A stretch of 6,821 nt of DNA from SHZI01 sp964371995. GTDB taxonomy: Bacteria; Pseudomonadota; Gammaproteobacteria; Steroidobacterales; GCA-2729495. Position numbers and translations under genes: made by a program. The stretch covers positions 1 to 6,821 of the forward strand of contig CAYJPG010000123.1 in the NCBI GenBank assembly GCA_964371995.1, in the 5' to 3' direction. Positions within the stretch are counted from its first letter, which is position 1, and every line of letters begins with the position of its first letter. Under the pieces are notes generated by a model that ran no database searches, had not been told where the DNA came from, and saw only the letters and a program-made list of their open reading frames with translations. Shown here in pieces: positions 6,788-6,821 of the stretch.

Positions 6788-6821
6788 AAAGGGTTGAACC
6801 TGTGTCAGGACAGTCTTGCGT

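Noticed and set aside
5377..6789. 470-codon open frame on the + strand opposite aceA and the aceK start
   Set aside because: It lies antisense to well-supported genes, has no recognisable domain, and is a typical by-product of high GC content.
6799..6809. Small palindrome CCTG-TGT-CAGG upstream of aceA
   Set aside because: Four-base arms are too short to call an operator, and it matches no glyoxylate-shunt regulator site that I can name with confidence.
1..6821. Search for mobile elements, CRISPR arrays, tRNA or rRNA genes and defence or toxin modules
   Set aside because: No repeats, transposase or integrase frames, RNA-gene signatures or toxin-antitoxin-like small genes were seen. The window is almost fully occupied by four housekeeping or transport genes.

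Overview
This is a GC-rich proteobacterial window whose coding positions strongly favour G or C at the third base. An E. coli-type isocitrate lyase followed directly by aceK points to Gammaproteobacteria or Betaproteobacteria; gamma is my preference, but this is inference from gene content. The ten-base N run at 2414-2423 shows that the sequence is a scaffold, probably a draft or metagenome assembly.

Layout. Bases 1-82 hold a MerR-family-type promoter: a dyad sits inside a 20-bp spacer between a -35 and a -10 element. It drives a 771-residue Zn/Cd/Pb-type P1B ATPase on the + strand (83-2398). The ATPase carries an unusual His-rich insertion in its actuator domain. An unresolved gap flanked by C/G homopolymers follows, and the remaining genes are on the - strand and converge on it. 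Read in their own direction these are aceA (isocitrate lyase, 6774-5485), aceK (isocitrate dehydrogenase kinase/phosphatase, 5458-3707) and an MFS transporter (3666 down to the gap, 3' end not visible). The spacings are 26 and 40 bp with no evident terminator, so aceA-aceK-MFS is probably one transcription unit. No stretch over 300 bases lacks a gene.

How the genes work together. AceA takes isocitrate into the glyoxylate shunt. AceK sets the flux split by phosphorylating or dephosphorylating isocitrate dehydrogenase. Together they support growth on acetate, fatty acids or other C2 sources. No malate synthase gene (aceB or glcB) is visible, so it must lie elsewhere. The MFS protein looks like a 12-helix DHA1-type antiporter of unknown substrate. 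The ATPase is a separate, metal-induced detoxification unit whose MerR-type regulator would lie outside the window.

I found no evidence of a new multi-gene system. The points most worth a second look are the His-rich actuator insertion, the metal-responsive promoter, the tail-end MFS gene in the aceAK unit, a small hairpin in the aceA-aceK gap, and the suspect sequence around the scaffold gap.
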